Below are positions 37,534 through 45,480 of a stretch of DNA of 64,000 bases, one piece after another. The stretch lies in assembly GCA_021323265.1 (NCBI GenBank), contig JAJTCO010000033.1:1-64000 (forward strand). The letters run 5' to 3'. The first letter of the stretch is position 1. Each line of letters opens with the position of its first letter. Origin of the DNA: Pseudoduganella sp. Its GTDB lineage: Bacteria > Pseudomonadota > Gammaproteobacteria > Burkholderiales > Burkholderiaceae_D. Under the pieces are notes generated by a model. That model was not told where the DNA came from, searched no databases, and saw nothing but the letters and a program-made list of their open reading frames with translations. The position numbers and the translations under genes were made by a program.

Positions 37534-40257
37534 ATGCAAAAGACCCTGTTGCTGGTCGATGGTTCCAGCTACCTGTACCGTGCCTTCCATGCCTTGCCCG
37601 ACCTGCGCAGCGCCGAAGGCTATCCGACCGGCGCCATGCACGGCATGGTCAACATGCTGCGCCGCCTGCGCGCCGACTATCCGGCGGCCTACATTGCCTG
37701 CGTGTTCGATGCCAAGGGCAAGACTTTCCGGGACGACATGTATCCCGAGTACAAGGCCACGCGCGCGTCCATGCCGGACGACCTGCGCCTGCAGATCGAG
37801 CCGATCCACGAGGCGGTGCGCGCCATGGGCTGGCCGATCCTGATGGTGGAGGGGGTGGAAGCGGACGACGTGATCGGCACGCTGTCGGTGCAGGCCGAAC
37901 AGGCCGGCATGGACGTGGTGATTTCCACTGGCGACAAGGATCTGGCGCAGCTGGTGACGCCGCACGTCACCCTGATCAACACCATGACCAACGAGAAGCT
38001 GGACGAGGCGGGCGTGCTGGCCAAGTTCGGCGTGCCGCCCAACCGCATCATCGATTACCTGACCCTGATCGGGGACACCGTCGACAACGTGCCGGGCAAA
38101 TGGCTGCAGGAATACGACAGCCTGGCCGGCATCATGGCCAACGCCGACAAGATCGGCGGCGTGGTGGGCGGCAACCTGCGCGCCGCGCTGGACTGGCTGC
38201 CCAAGGGACGCGAGCTGATCACCGTCAAGTGCGACTGCGACCTGTCGGCGCACATGATGTCGATTTCCGAATCGCTGGGCGCGAAGGACGAGGACCGCGA
38301 ACTGCTGCTGGCCTTCTTCACCAAGTACGGCTTCAAGACCCTGCTGCGCGAACTGCCCGCCCTGACGCCGGCGGCACCCGCGCCGGGCACGGCCGGCGCC
38401 GCCGCGCCGGCGCCGGGCGCAACGGCCGACCTGTTCGCCGCGCCGCCTGCCACCATCAATTACGAGACCGTGCTGACCGAGGAACAGCTCGCGGCCTGGA
38501 TCGCGCGCATCGACGCGGCCGTGCTGACCGCACTCGACACGGAAACCACGTCGCTGGAACCGATGCTGGCGCAGATGGTCGGCATCTCCCTGTCCACCGA
38601 ACCGGGCGTGGCCTGCTATATCCCGCTGGCACACCGCTACCCGGACGCGCCGCACCAGCTGCAGCGCGACTGGGTGCTGTCGAAGCTCAAGCCGTGGCTG
38701 GAAGACGCGAGCAAGCCCAAGCTGGGCCAGAACCTGAAGTACGACGCCCACGTCTTCGCCAACCATGGCGTGACGCTGCGCGGCATCGTGCATGACACGC
38801 TGCTGCAGTCGTACGTGTTCGAGTCGCACCGCACGCACGACATGGACAGCCTGGCGCTGCGCCACCTGAACCACAAGACCATCGCCTACGAGGAAGTGTG
38901 CGGCAAGGGCGCCAGCCAGATCGGCTTCGACCAGGTCGAGATCGGCCGCGCCACCGCGTACGCGGCGGAAGACGCCGACATCACGCTGCGCCTGCACCTG
39001 GCCATGCACGGCCAGGTCTCCGGCGACGAAGGCCTGACCCGCATCTACAGCACGATCGAGCTGCCCACGGCCGTCGTGCTGCAGAAGATCGAGCGCAACG
39101 GCGTGCTGATCGACGCCGCCCTGCTGGCCACGCAGTCCAGTGAGCTGGGCGCGCGCATCCTGGAACTGGAGCAGAAGGCGTACGAGCTGGCCGGCCAGCC
39201 GTTCAACCTCGGCTCGCCCAAGCAGATCGGCGAAATCTTCTTCACCAAGCTGGCACTGCCGATCGTGAAGAAGACCCCAAGCGGCGCGCCATCGACCGAC
39301 GAGGAAGTGCTGCAAAAGCTGGCCGAAGACTATCCGCTGCCCAAGGTGCTGCTCGAGTACCGCGGCATGGCCAAGCTCAAGTCGACTTATACCGACAAGC
39401 TGCCCAAGATGATCAACCCCGCCACCGGCCGCGTGCACACCAATTACGCGCAAGCGGTGGCGATCACCGGCCGCCTGGCGTCGAACGACCCGAACCTGCA
39501 GAACATCCCCGTGCGCACCGCCGAAGGGCGCCGTATCCGCGAAGCCTTCGTCGCGCCGCCCGGCTCGCACATCGTGTCGGCCGACTACTCGCAGATCGAG
39601 CTGCGCATCATGGCGCACATTTCGGGCGATGAAGCGATGCTGCGCGCCTTCGCGGAAGGGGAGGACATCCACCGCGCCACCGCCGCCGAGATCTTCGGCG
39701 TTCCGCCGGCCGAGGTGCAGCCGGAGCAGCGCCGCTACGCCAAGGTGATCAACTTCGGCCTGATCTACGGCATGAGCGCCTTCGGCCTGGCGGCCAACCT
39801 CGGCATCGACCGCACCGCCGCGCAGAACTACATCGACCGTTACTTTGCCCGCTTCTCCGGCGTCAAGCGCTACATGGACGAAACGCGCGCGGAAGCCAAG
39901 GCGCGCGGCTATGTGCAGACCGTGTTCGGCCGCCGCCTGTGGCTGCCGGAGATCAATTCCCCGAACGGCCCGCGCCGCCAGGGCGCCGAGCGCGCCGCCA
40001 TCAATGCCCCGATGCAGGGCACGGCGGCCGACCTGATCAAGCTGGCCATGATCGCGGTGCAGGACTGGATCGAGCGCGAAGGCCTGGCATCCAAGATGAT
40101 CATGCAGGTGCACGACGAGCTGGTGCTGGAAGTGCCCGATGCCGAGCTGGCGCTGGTGCAGGACATGCTGCCCAAGCTGATGGCCAGCGTGGCCCAGTTG
40201 AAGGTGCCGCTGGTGGCCGAGGTGGGCGTGGGCTGCAACTGGGAAGAAGCGCACTGA
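37534..40257 (+). CDS. polA: DNA polymerase I
   Basis: A 907-residue repair and Okazaki-fragment polymerase. The 5'-nuclease domain (1-~290) has LLVDGSSYLYRAFHAL, VFDAKGKTFRDDMYPEYKA and GVEADDVIGT. An Ala/Pro linker (about 280-310) leads to the 3'-5' exonuclease domain, which keeps its DTET metal ligands near residue 334-337, so proofreading looks active. The polymerase domain has motif A DYSQIELRIMAHIS (about 683), motif B RRYAKVINFGLIYG and motif C MQVHDELVLEV (about 857). The start at 37534 matches the family N-terminus. A GATAAT at 37496-37501 may be its -10. Confidence 0.98.
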   Translation: MQKTLLLVDGSSYLYRAFHALPDLRSAEGYPTGAMHGMVNMLRRLRADYPAAYIACVFDAKGKTFRDDMYPEYKATRASMPDDLRLQIEPIHEAVRAMGWPILMVEGVEADDVIGTLSVQAEQAGMDVVISTGDKDLAQLVTPHVTLINTMTNEKLDEAGVLAKFGVPPNRIIDYLTLIGDTVDNVPGKWLQEYDSLAGIMANADKIGGVVGGNLRAALDWLPKGRELITVKCDCDLSAHMMSISESLGAKDEDRELLLAFFTKYGFKTLLRELPALTPAAPAPGTAGAAAPAPGATADLFAAPPATINYETVLTEEQLAAWIARIDAAVLTALDTETTSLEPMLAQMVGISLSTEPGVACYIPLAHRYPDAPHQLQRDWVLSKLKPWLEDASKPKLGQNLKYDAHVFANHGVTLRGIVHDTLLQSYVFESHRTHDMDSLALRHLNHKTIAYEEVCGKGASQIGFDQVEIGRATAYAAEDADITLRLHLAMHGQVSGDEGLTRIYSTIELPTAVVLQKIERNGVLIDAALLATQSSELGARILELEQKAYELAGQPFNLGSPKQIGEIFFTKLALPIVKKTPSGAPSTDEEVLQKLAEDYPLPKVLLEYRGMAKLKSTYTDKLPKMINPATGRVHTNYAQAVAITGRLASNDPNLQNIPVRTAEGRRIREAFVAPPGSHIVSADYSQIELRIMAHISGDEAMLRAFAEGEDIHRATAAEIFGVPPAEVQPEQRRYAKVINFGLIYGMSAFGLAANLGIDRTAAQNYIDRYFARFSGVKRYMDETRAEAKARGYVQTVFGRRLWLPEINSPNGPRRQGAERAAINAPMQGTAADLIKLAMIAVQDWIEREGLASKMIMQVHDELVLEVPDAELALVQDMLPKLMASVAQLKVPLVAEVGVGCNWEEAH

Positions 40258-40260
40258 TAC

Positions 40261-40282
40261 GCAAGGCGGCGTTGTGCCTTGC
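40261..40282 (+). terminator. Hairpin after polA
   Basis: GCAAGGC and GCCTTGC form a seven-base stem with an eight-base loop directly after the polA stop. No T-run follows on either strand, so it is only a possible terminator or 3' stabiliser between the convergent polA and lysR genes. Confidence 0.35.
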
Positions 40283-40324
40283 GACGCTGCGCGCCAACGC
40301 TATTGGCAAGTAAGCGCGAGCCTT

Positions 40325-41230
40325 TTATGCGAGGGGGGCATTCCTGATGTGGTCGATGAAAGCTCGCAAGGGTGGCGGAACGAGGCGGCGACCTGGGTAG
40401 TAGAGGAACGGGCCGGAAAAGGATTGCCACCATGGTTGCAGCACGGCTTCCAGTACGCCGCTTTCCAGATGCTCGCGCAGCCAGTCTTCGAACAAGTAGA
40501 CGATGCCGCTTCCTGCCCTCGCCGCAACCACCAGTAAATCGGCTGCGCCGGAATGCTCGACCAGTAACGGCCCGTCGGGATCCACCTTCACCGTTTCTTC
40601 GTTGCGTTTGAATTCCCATGGCTGCGCAGCGCGGCCGCCAAAGCGCAGGCGCAGGCACGCATGCTGGAGCAACTGGCTTGGATGTTCGGGACGGCCGCGT
40701 TTGTCGAGGTAGGAAGGCGCAGCAGCGGCAGCGAAACGCTGTACGCGCGGCCCGATGGGCACCGCAATCATGTCCTGTTCGAGGCGCTCGTCATAGCGGA
40801 TGCCGGCATCGCAGCCCGCAGCCAGTACATCGACCAGGTTTTCATTCGCGATAATCTCCAGCCGTATTTCAGGGTAGGCAGCCAGGAAAGCCGGTACGAT
40901 GGTCGGCAGCACCAGTCTTGCCGCGCTGACCGGTACGTTCAACTTCAATGTGCCGGCGGGGCGATTGCGAAATTCGTTCACTTCTTCGACCGCAGCTTCG
41001 ACCTCGGTCAGCGCTGGGGTGAGGCGCGTCAGCAAGCGCCTACCCGCTTCAGTAGGAGCAACGCTGCGGGTGGTGCGGTTCAGCAGGCGCACGCCCAGCT
41101 GTGCCTCCAAGCGGCGGACGGCCTCGCTCAGGCCGGAAGCGCTGACACCTGTCGAGCGCGCGCCGTCACGAAAGCCGTTGGCGCGCGCAACGGCGATGAA
41201 AGCATTCAGGTCGGCAAGGTCAACTTTCAT
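40325..41230 (-). CDS. LysR-family transcriptional regulator
   Basis: A 301-residue regulator. The winged helix-turn-helix occupies residues 1-62 (DLNAFIAVARANGFRDGARSTGVSASGLSEAVRRLEAQLGVRLL, written here only as the region around LSEAVRRLEAQLGVRL), followed by the effector-binding domain with the aromatic-compound/CrgA-like pattern TLKLNVPVSAARLVLPTIVP and SGAADLLVVAARAGSGIVYL. It is divergent from an aldo/keto reductase gene that it probably controls, the usual LysR arrangement. The pair uses noticeably fewer G/C-ending codons than the surrounding genes, suggesting separate origin. The effector is unknown. Confidence 0.9.
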   Translation of the reverse strand: MKVDLADLNAFIAVARANGFRDGARSTGVSASGLSEAVRRLEAQLGVRLLNRTTRSVAPTEAGRRLLTRLTPALTEVEAAVEEVNEFRNRPAGTLKLNVPVSAARLVLPTIVPAFLAAYPEIRLEIIANENLVDVLAAGCDAGIRYDERLEQDMIAVPIGPRVQRFAAAAAPSYLDKRGRPEHPSQLLQHACLRLRFGGRAAQPWEFKRNEETVKVDPDGPLLVEHSGAADLLVVAARAGSGIVYLFEDWLREHLESGVLEAVLQPWWQSFSGPFLYYPGRRLVPPPLRAFIDHIRNAPLA

Positions 41231-41326
41231 TGTGCAGATTTTCGTACAGGCTGTGTTGATTATAGCGACTTATCGAACGGAGCGTCCTTGCCTACACTGG
41301 CTTCCTCATTCCAGAGGAGTTCTAGC
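41231..41326 (+). promoter_or_regulatory. Divergent promoter region between lysR and the aldo/keto reductase gene
   Basis: GTTGAT (41255-41260) and ATCGAAC (41272-41278) form an imperfect dyad resembling a LysR recognition site. TTATCG (41270-41275) and TACACT (41293-41298) with 17 bases between are a weak -35/-10 pair, as expected for an activator-dependent promoter. AGAGGAG at 41313-41319 is the ribosome site. Confidence 0.35.
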
Positions 41327-42187
41327 ATGTCTAAGCAAGCAAATACTTATCGTCTCGGCGACCTGACCGTCAACCGCATGGGTTATGGCGCCATGCGACT
41401 TTCAGGACCGCATGTCTTTGGTCCGCCTGCCGATCGCGCGGCGGCGCTATCAGTTCTGCGAACCGCGGTCGAAGCCGGCATAAACCATATCGATACCAGC
41501 GATTTCTATGGCCCGCATGTCACCAACCAGCTGATCCGCGAAGCGTTGTTTCCCTATCGCGACGATCTGGTCATCGCCACCAAGGTCGGTGCCCGCCGTG
41601 GCGCCGACGCATCCTGGCTGCCGGCTTCATCGCCAGCCGAGCTGGAGCAGGCAGTGCATGACAACCTGCGCAACTTGGCGCTTGAAAGGTTGGATGTGGT
41701 GAATCTGCGGATGATGATCGATCCCATGCACCCGGCCGAGGGCTCGATCGAAGAGCCGCTCACGGCACTGGCTGAGTTGCAGAGCAAGGGCCTGATTCGC
41801 CATATCGGCCTGAGTAACGTGACTTATGCGCAAGTAGTGGAAGGCCGGCGCCTGTGCCACGTCGCATGTGTGCAAAACCACTACAATCTGGCGCATCGGA
41901 CTGACGACCAGCTCGTCGATGAGCTGGCCCGCGAGGGGATTGCCTATGTCCCGTTCTTTCCGCTGGGCGGTTTTTCTCCCCTACAGTCCCAGATCTTGAC
42001 TGATGTGGCCAAGCGCCTGGAGACCTCACCAAACCAGGTGGCGTTGGCTTGGCTCCTGCATCGGGCGCCGAACATTCTCGTCATTCCAGGGACCACCTCG
42101 GTCACTCACCTCAAGGAAAACCTTGCTGCGCAGGCGCTCTCGCTGCCTGACGACGTGTTGACAGCGCTGGAGGGGATGGCGCGCTAG
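41327..42187 (+). CDS. Aldo/keto reductase
   Basis: A 286-residue NADPH-dependent (beta/alpha)8 reductase. Motifs: MGYGAMRLSGPHVFGPP, NHIDTSDFYGPHVTNQLIR (catalytic Asp and Tyr), VIATKVGA (catalytic Lys), and the C-terminal cofactor site LVIPGTTSVTHLKENL. The usual catalytic His position after the lysine strand is not obvious: the strand reads VVNLRMMIDP where many relatives have LHR or QVH, so the reaction may be altered. A good AGAGGAG ribosome site precedes the ATG. The protein resembles the oxidoreductase subgroup often found next to LysR regulators; the substrate is unknown. The gene shares the lower-GC codon use of its lysR neighbour. Confidence 0.9.
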   Translation: MSKQANTYRLGDLTVNRMGYGAMRLSGPHVFGPPADRAAALSVLRTAVEAGINHIDTSDFYGPHVTNQLIREALFPYRDDLVIATKVGARRGADASWLPASSPAELEQAVHDNLRNLALERLDVVNLRMMIDPMHPAEGSIEEPLTALAELQSKGLIRHIGLSNVTYAQVVEGRRLCHVACVQNHYNLAHRTDDQLVDELAREGIAYVPFFPLGGFSPLQSQILTDVAKRLETSPNQVALAWLLHRAPNILVIPGTTSVTHLKENLAAQALSLPDDVLTALEGMAR

Positions 42188-42330
42188 TACTGCCCACCTC
42201 ATATACGAGAGTCGGTTGGCCAAAATTTGTCAGATCGAACTGACCAATTTTGGCAGTTCAGCGGACAATCTGTGTCATAGCTAGCTGCTACAATTGCCCT
42301 CCTACCAACACGCGATGGAGGATGCAAGGC

Positions 42331-43206
42331 ATGAAGGATTTGCACAATGACGGCCAAGCACTGATTGGCCAGGCGGAAGGCATCGACCGCCGCGACTTCA
42401 TCAAGGCAGCCCTGGGCACGGGCTTTGCCGCCGCCGTGCTGCCGGTGCAGGCGCAGACCGTGATCACCACCGACACGGCAGGCCTGACTGCCGGCACCAT
42501 CCATATCAAGGTCGACGGCCAGACCGTGCCGGTCTACCGCGCACACCCGGAAGGCAAGGTCGGTCTGCCCGTCATTCTCGTCATTTCCGAGATCTTTGGC
42601 GTGCACGAGCACATTGCCGACGTTGCGCGCCGCTTCGCCAAGGCCGGATACCTGGCGCTGGCGCCGGACCTGTTCGTGCGCCAGGGCGACCCGGCGCGCG
42701 AGAAGACCGTGGCCGACCTGATGAAAAACATCATCAGCAGCACCCCCGACGAGCAAGTCATGCGCGACCTGGATGGCGTACTGGAGTGGGCACGCACTTA
42801 CGGTGCGGACACCGCCCGCCTTGGGATAACCGGCTTTTGCTATGGCGGCCGCATCACCTGGCTGTACAGCGCGCACAACCCGAAGGTCAAGGCTGGCGTG
42901 GCCTGGTATGGGCGCCTGGTGGGCGACCGCACTGCGGCCTGGCCGCAGCTGCCGATCGATGTCGCCGCCAGCCTGAAGGCCCCGGTACTGGGCTTATACG
43001 GCGGCAAGGACCAGGGCATCCCGCTCGACACGGTGGAGCAGATGCGCGCCGCCCTGTCCCAGGCCGGCAGCAAGTCGCAGATCCACGTCTATCCCGACGC
43101 CCCCCATGGCTTTTACGCCGACTACCGCCCCAGCTACCGCGCCGACGTGGCGCAGGATGGCTGGCAGCGCGCGCTGGCCTGGTTCAAGACCCACGGCGTC
43201 GCCTGA
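42331..43206 (+). CDS. Dienelactone hydrolase family protein with Tat signal
   Basis: A 291-residue alpha/beta-hydrolase. The N-terminus carries a twin-arginine signal (RRDFIKAALGTGFAAAVLP, cut near VQAQ), so the enzyme is exported folded to the periplasm. The dienelactone-hydrolase triad is visible: nucleophile Cys in GFCYGGR, Asp in YGGKDQG and His in PDAPHGFYADY. The start at 42331 has GGAGG nine bases upstream; the ATG at 42322 is too close to that site. Members hydrolyse lactones or ester bonds in aromatic degradation, but no such pathway is next to it, and the substrate is unknown. Confidence 0.9.
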   Translation: MKDLHNDGQALIGQAEGIDRRDFIKAALGTGFAAAVLPVQAQTVITTDTAGLTAGTIHIKVDGQTVPVYRAHPEGKVGLPVILVISEIFGVHEHIADVARRFAKAGYLALAPDLFVRQGDPAREKTVADLMKNIISSTPDEQVMRDLDGVLEWARTYGADTARLGITGFCYGGRITWLYSAHNPKVKAGVAWYGRLVGDRTAAWPQLPIDVAASLKAPVLGLYGGKDQGIPLDTVEQMRAALSQAGSKSQIHVYPDAPHGFYADYRPSYRADVAQDGWQRALAWFKTHGVA

Positions 43207-43265
43207 AGTTAGCGAAATTTGCTGCTGGGCGGTAAAATGCCCGGTTTGCATGCAAAGGAAGTACC

Positions 43266-44051
43266 ATCGATCCCGTTCTCACCTCCATCCTGCTGGCCAC
43301 CACGATTGCCGGCGTAGCCAGCATTTCGGCTGCGGCGGTGTTTTCGTTCGCCTTGCTGTCGAAGGTGGTGGAGAAGATGGTCAGTTTGTCGGTCGGTATC
43401 ATGCTGTCGACCTCGTTGCTGCACGCGCTGCCGGAGGCCTTCGAGTCGGGCACCGATCCGCGCCACCTGTTCGGCACCCTGCTGGCGGGCTTGCTGGCCT
43501 TCTTCCTGCTTGAGAAACTGGCCATCCTGCGCCATTCGCATCACCACGAGCATGACGGCCACCATCACCACCATGGCCATGACAAGGCCGAGGCGGGCCG
43601 CGCCGGCTGGATGATCCTGCTGGGCGACGGCATGCACAATTTCACCGACGGCATCCTGATTGCGGCGGCGTTCCTGGCCAATCCGCAACTGGGCATCGTC
43701 ACCGGCGTGGCCATCATCGCCCATGAAATTCCACAGGAAATCGGCGATTTCATCGTGCTGCTCAATGCCGGTTTCTCGCGCACGCGCGCCTATGTGTATA
43801 ACCTGCTGTGCAGCCTCTTGGCCGTGGCCGGCGGCTTGCTCGGCTATTACACGCTTGACAAGGCCACCAACCTGATCCCGTATGTGCTGGTGTTCGCGTC
43901 CTCCGGCTTCATCTACATCGCCGTCAGCGATTTGATGCCGCAAATGCAGCGCCGCGCCACCATGCGCGAAACCATTCCGCAAGTGCTCTTGATCGCCCTG
44001 GGTGTTGCAATTGTGCTATTCCTGACCGCTACCGCGCACGATACGCACTAA
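43266..44051 (+). CDS. ZIP-family metal transporter, apparent ATC start codon
   Basis: A 261-residue inner-membrane divalent-metal (zinc/iron) transporter. It has eight hydrophobic segments, a His-rich cytoplasmic loop (HSHHHEHDGHHHHHGHD) and the metal-pathway motifs HNFTDG in TM4 and HEIPQEIGDF in TM5. From the last in-frame stop (43233) there is no ATG, GTG or TTG until the GTG at 43338, which would cut off most of TM1. AAAGGAA at 43254-43260 lies five bases before an ATC at 43266 in a frame reading DPVLTSILLATTIAGVASIS, a complete first helix. I therefore place the start at ATC; a sequencing or mutational change from ATG is the alternative. Confidence 0.85.
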   Translation: MDPVLTSILLATTIAGVASISAAAVFSFALLSKVVEKMVSLSVGIMLSTSLLHALPEAFESGTDPRHLFGTLLAGLLAFFLLEKLAILRHSHHHEHDGHHHHHGHDKAEAGRAGWMILLGDGMHNFTDGILIAAAFLANPQLGIVTGVAIIAHEIPQEIGDFIVLLNAGFSRTRAYVYNLLCSLLAVAGGLLGYYTLDKATNLIPYVLVFASSGFIYIAVSDLMPQMQRRATMRETIPQVLLIALGVAIVLFLTATAHDTH

Positions 44052-44103
44052 TTAGTTTCCGTCTGGCATCATTTTTGCTACGCTAGGGGAATAGGAGACC
44101 CCG

Positions 44104-44706
44104 ATGCTCGACACTTCGACCGAACACCAATCCGCCGACCAACTGATGGCTGCCTTCCAGCGCGGCGCCGGCGTGCAACCGAACTGGCAATTGACGCCGG
44201 AATTCATGGAATTGCTGGGCAAGCTGGTGGCCACGGCCATCGGCGGCGCGCATAGCCTGCTGGCCGCGCGCGCCGAGCTGAAACGCGACATCCATGCCGA
44301 CGCGACCGTGGTGGTGGTGCGCAACAATAATCCCCTCAAGTTCCTGCCCGACAGCCAGTCGGCGCTGACCCAGATGCTGCGCAAGAAGATGCCCGGCTTC
44401 ATGGGGCCGGTCGAGGCGCTGGAAGATGCCTTTGCCGACCTGTCCGCCCACCAGCAATGCGCGATGGCGGGCATGGAGGGCGCGGTGGCCGAAGCACTGG
44501 CGCGCATCGCGCCGGAAGCCATCGAGGCGCGCCAGCGCAGCGGCCTGCTGGCGTCGGCCGTGCCGGCGCTGCGCAAGGCGGCGCTGTGGGATCGCTACTG
44601 CGCCAGCCACGCGGCGCTGGTCGAGGCTTCGGCCGCCGATTTCCATGGCGCGCTGGGCGATGCATTCTTGGGCGCCTACGAGCGTCGGTTGGACGAACTG
44701 GAGTAA
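44104..44706 (+). CDS. TagH/Fha C-terminal-domain protein without an FHA domain
   Basis: A 200-residue protein corresponding to the C-terminal domain of type VI secretion TagH (Fha) proteins: AARAELKRDI, VVVRNNNPLKFLPD, a PGFMGPVEALEDAFADLSAHQ segment and RKAALWDRYCASHAAL, then DFHGALGDAFLGAYERRL. In TagH proteins an N-terminal FHA phosphothreonine-binding domain precedes this part; here the protein starts almost directly at the domain, with only ~25 extra residues. GGAGA precedes the ATG. It heads a tight four-gene unit with a PP2C phosphatase, a Ser/Thr kinase and a lipoprotein, the partners of the type VI threonine-phosphorylation pathway. Confidence 0.8.
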   Translation: MLDTSTEHQSADQLMAAFQRGAGVQPNWQLTPEFMELLGKLVATAIGGAHSLLAARAELKRDIHADATVVVVRNNNPLKFLPDSQSALTQMLRKKMPGFMGPVEALEDAFADLSAHQQCAMAGMEGAVAEALARIAPEAIEARQRSGLLASAVPALRKAALWDRYCASHAALVEASAADFHGALGDAFLGAYERRLDELE

Positions 44707-44709
44707 AAC

Positions 44710-45480
44710 ATGGCCGATATGTCCCAGCGCCTGGCGCTCAATGTGGCGGAGGTCAGCTCCGTCGGCGGGCGCGCTTCCAACCAGGATGCGATCGGCCGTG
44801 CCGAACGCGGTGAACTGGCTTGCTTCGTCGTGTCCGACGGTGCCGGCGGCCATGAGGGCGGGGAGGTTGCCGCCCGCACGGTGGTGCAATCCGTGCTCTC
44901 GACGTTCGGGCAGAAGGCGGCTTTTGGCGCCGATGCCACGCCGGCCATGCTGGCCGAGGCGGCCATTGCCGTCGCGCGCAGCAAGCAGCAGCGTCCGGCC
45001 CTGCAGGGCATGAGCGCCACCGTGGCGCTGGCGCTGGTGGACCGCGCCGGTGGCCAGGCGACCTGGGCGCACATGGGCGACACGCGCATTTACCTGTTTC
45101 GTGCCGGACGCCTGCTGCAGGCCACGCGCGACCACAGCATGGTGCAGCAGATGATCGATGCCGGCCTGGCAGCGGGCGCCGATCCGCGCAGCCATCCCAA
45201 GCGCAACGTGCTGTATGCCGCCATCGGCACCGAGAACGAGGTGCAGCCGTCGGTGCAGCCGCCGCTGGCGCTGCGCCCAGGCGACGCTATCCTGATCTGT
45301 ACCGACGGCTTGTGGGAGTGGGTGGCCGAGCCGCAGATGGAGATGCTGCTGGCGCAGTCGGCCGACGCACAGCAATGGCTGGACGCCATCTGCGCCCTGG
45401 CCGACGAGCGTTCCGGCCTGGTGCACAAGGCGCGCGACAATTTCAGCGCGCAGGCCATCCTGATCGGGGAGGCGCCATGA
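44710..45480 (+). CDS. PP2C-type protein phosphatase (PppA-like)
   Basis: A 256-residue metal-dependent Ser/Thr phosphatase. Metal-binding motifs are intact: SNQDA near residue 24, VSDGAGGHEGGE, MGDTRIYLFRAG, ICTDGLWEWV and ARDNFSAQAI. It lies three bases after the TagH-like gene and overlaps the kinase start (ATGA), so phosphatase and kinase are made together and presumably oppose each other on the same targets, as PppA and PpkA do in type VI secretion. No membrane segment is present; it should be cytoplasmic. Confidence 0.92.
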   Translation: MADMSQRLALNVAEVSSVGGRASNQDAIGRAERGELACFVVSDGAGGHEGGEVAARTVVQSVLSTFGQKAAFGADATPAMLAEAAIAVARSKQQRPALQGMSATVALALVDRAGGQATWAHMGDTRIYLFRAGRLLQATRDHSMVQQMIDAGLAAGADPRSHPKRNVLYAAIGTENEVQPSVQPPLALRPGDAILICTDGLWEWVAEPQMEMLLAQSADAQQWLDAICALADERSGLVHKARDNFSAQAILIGEAP

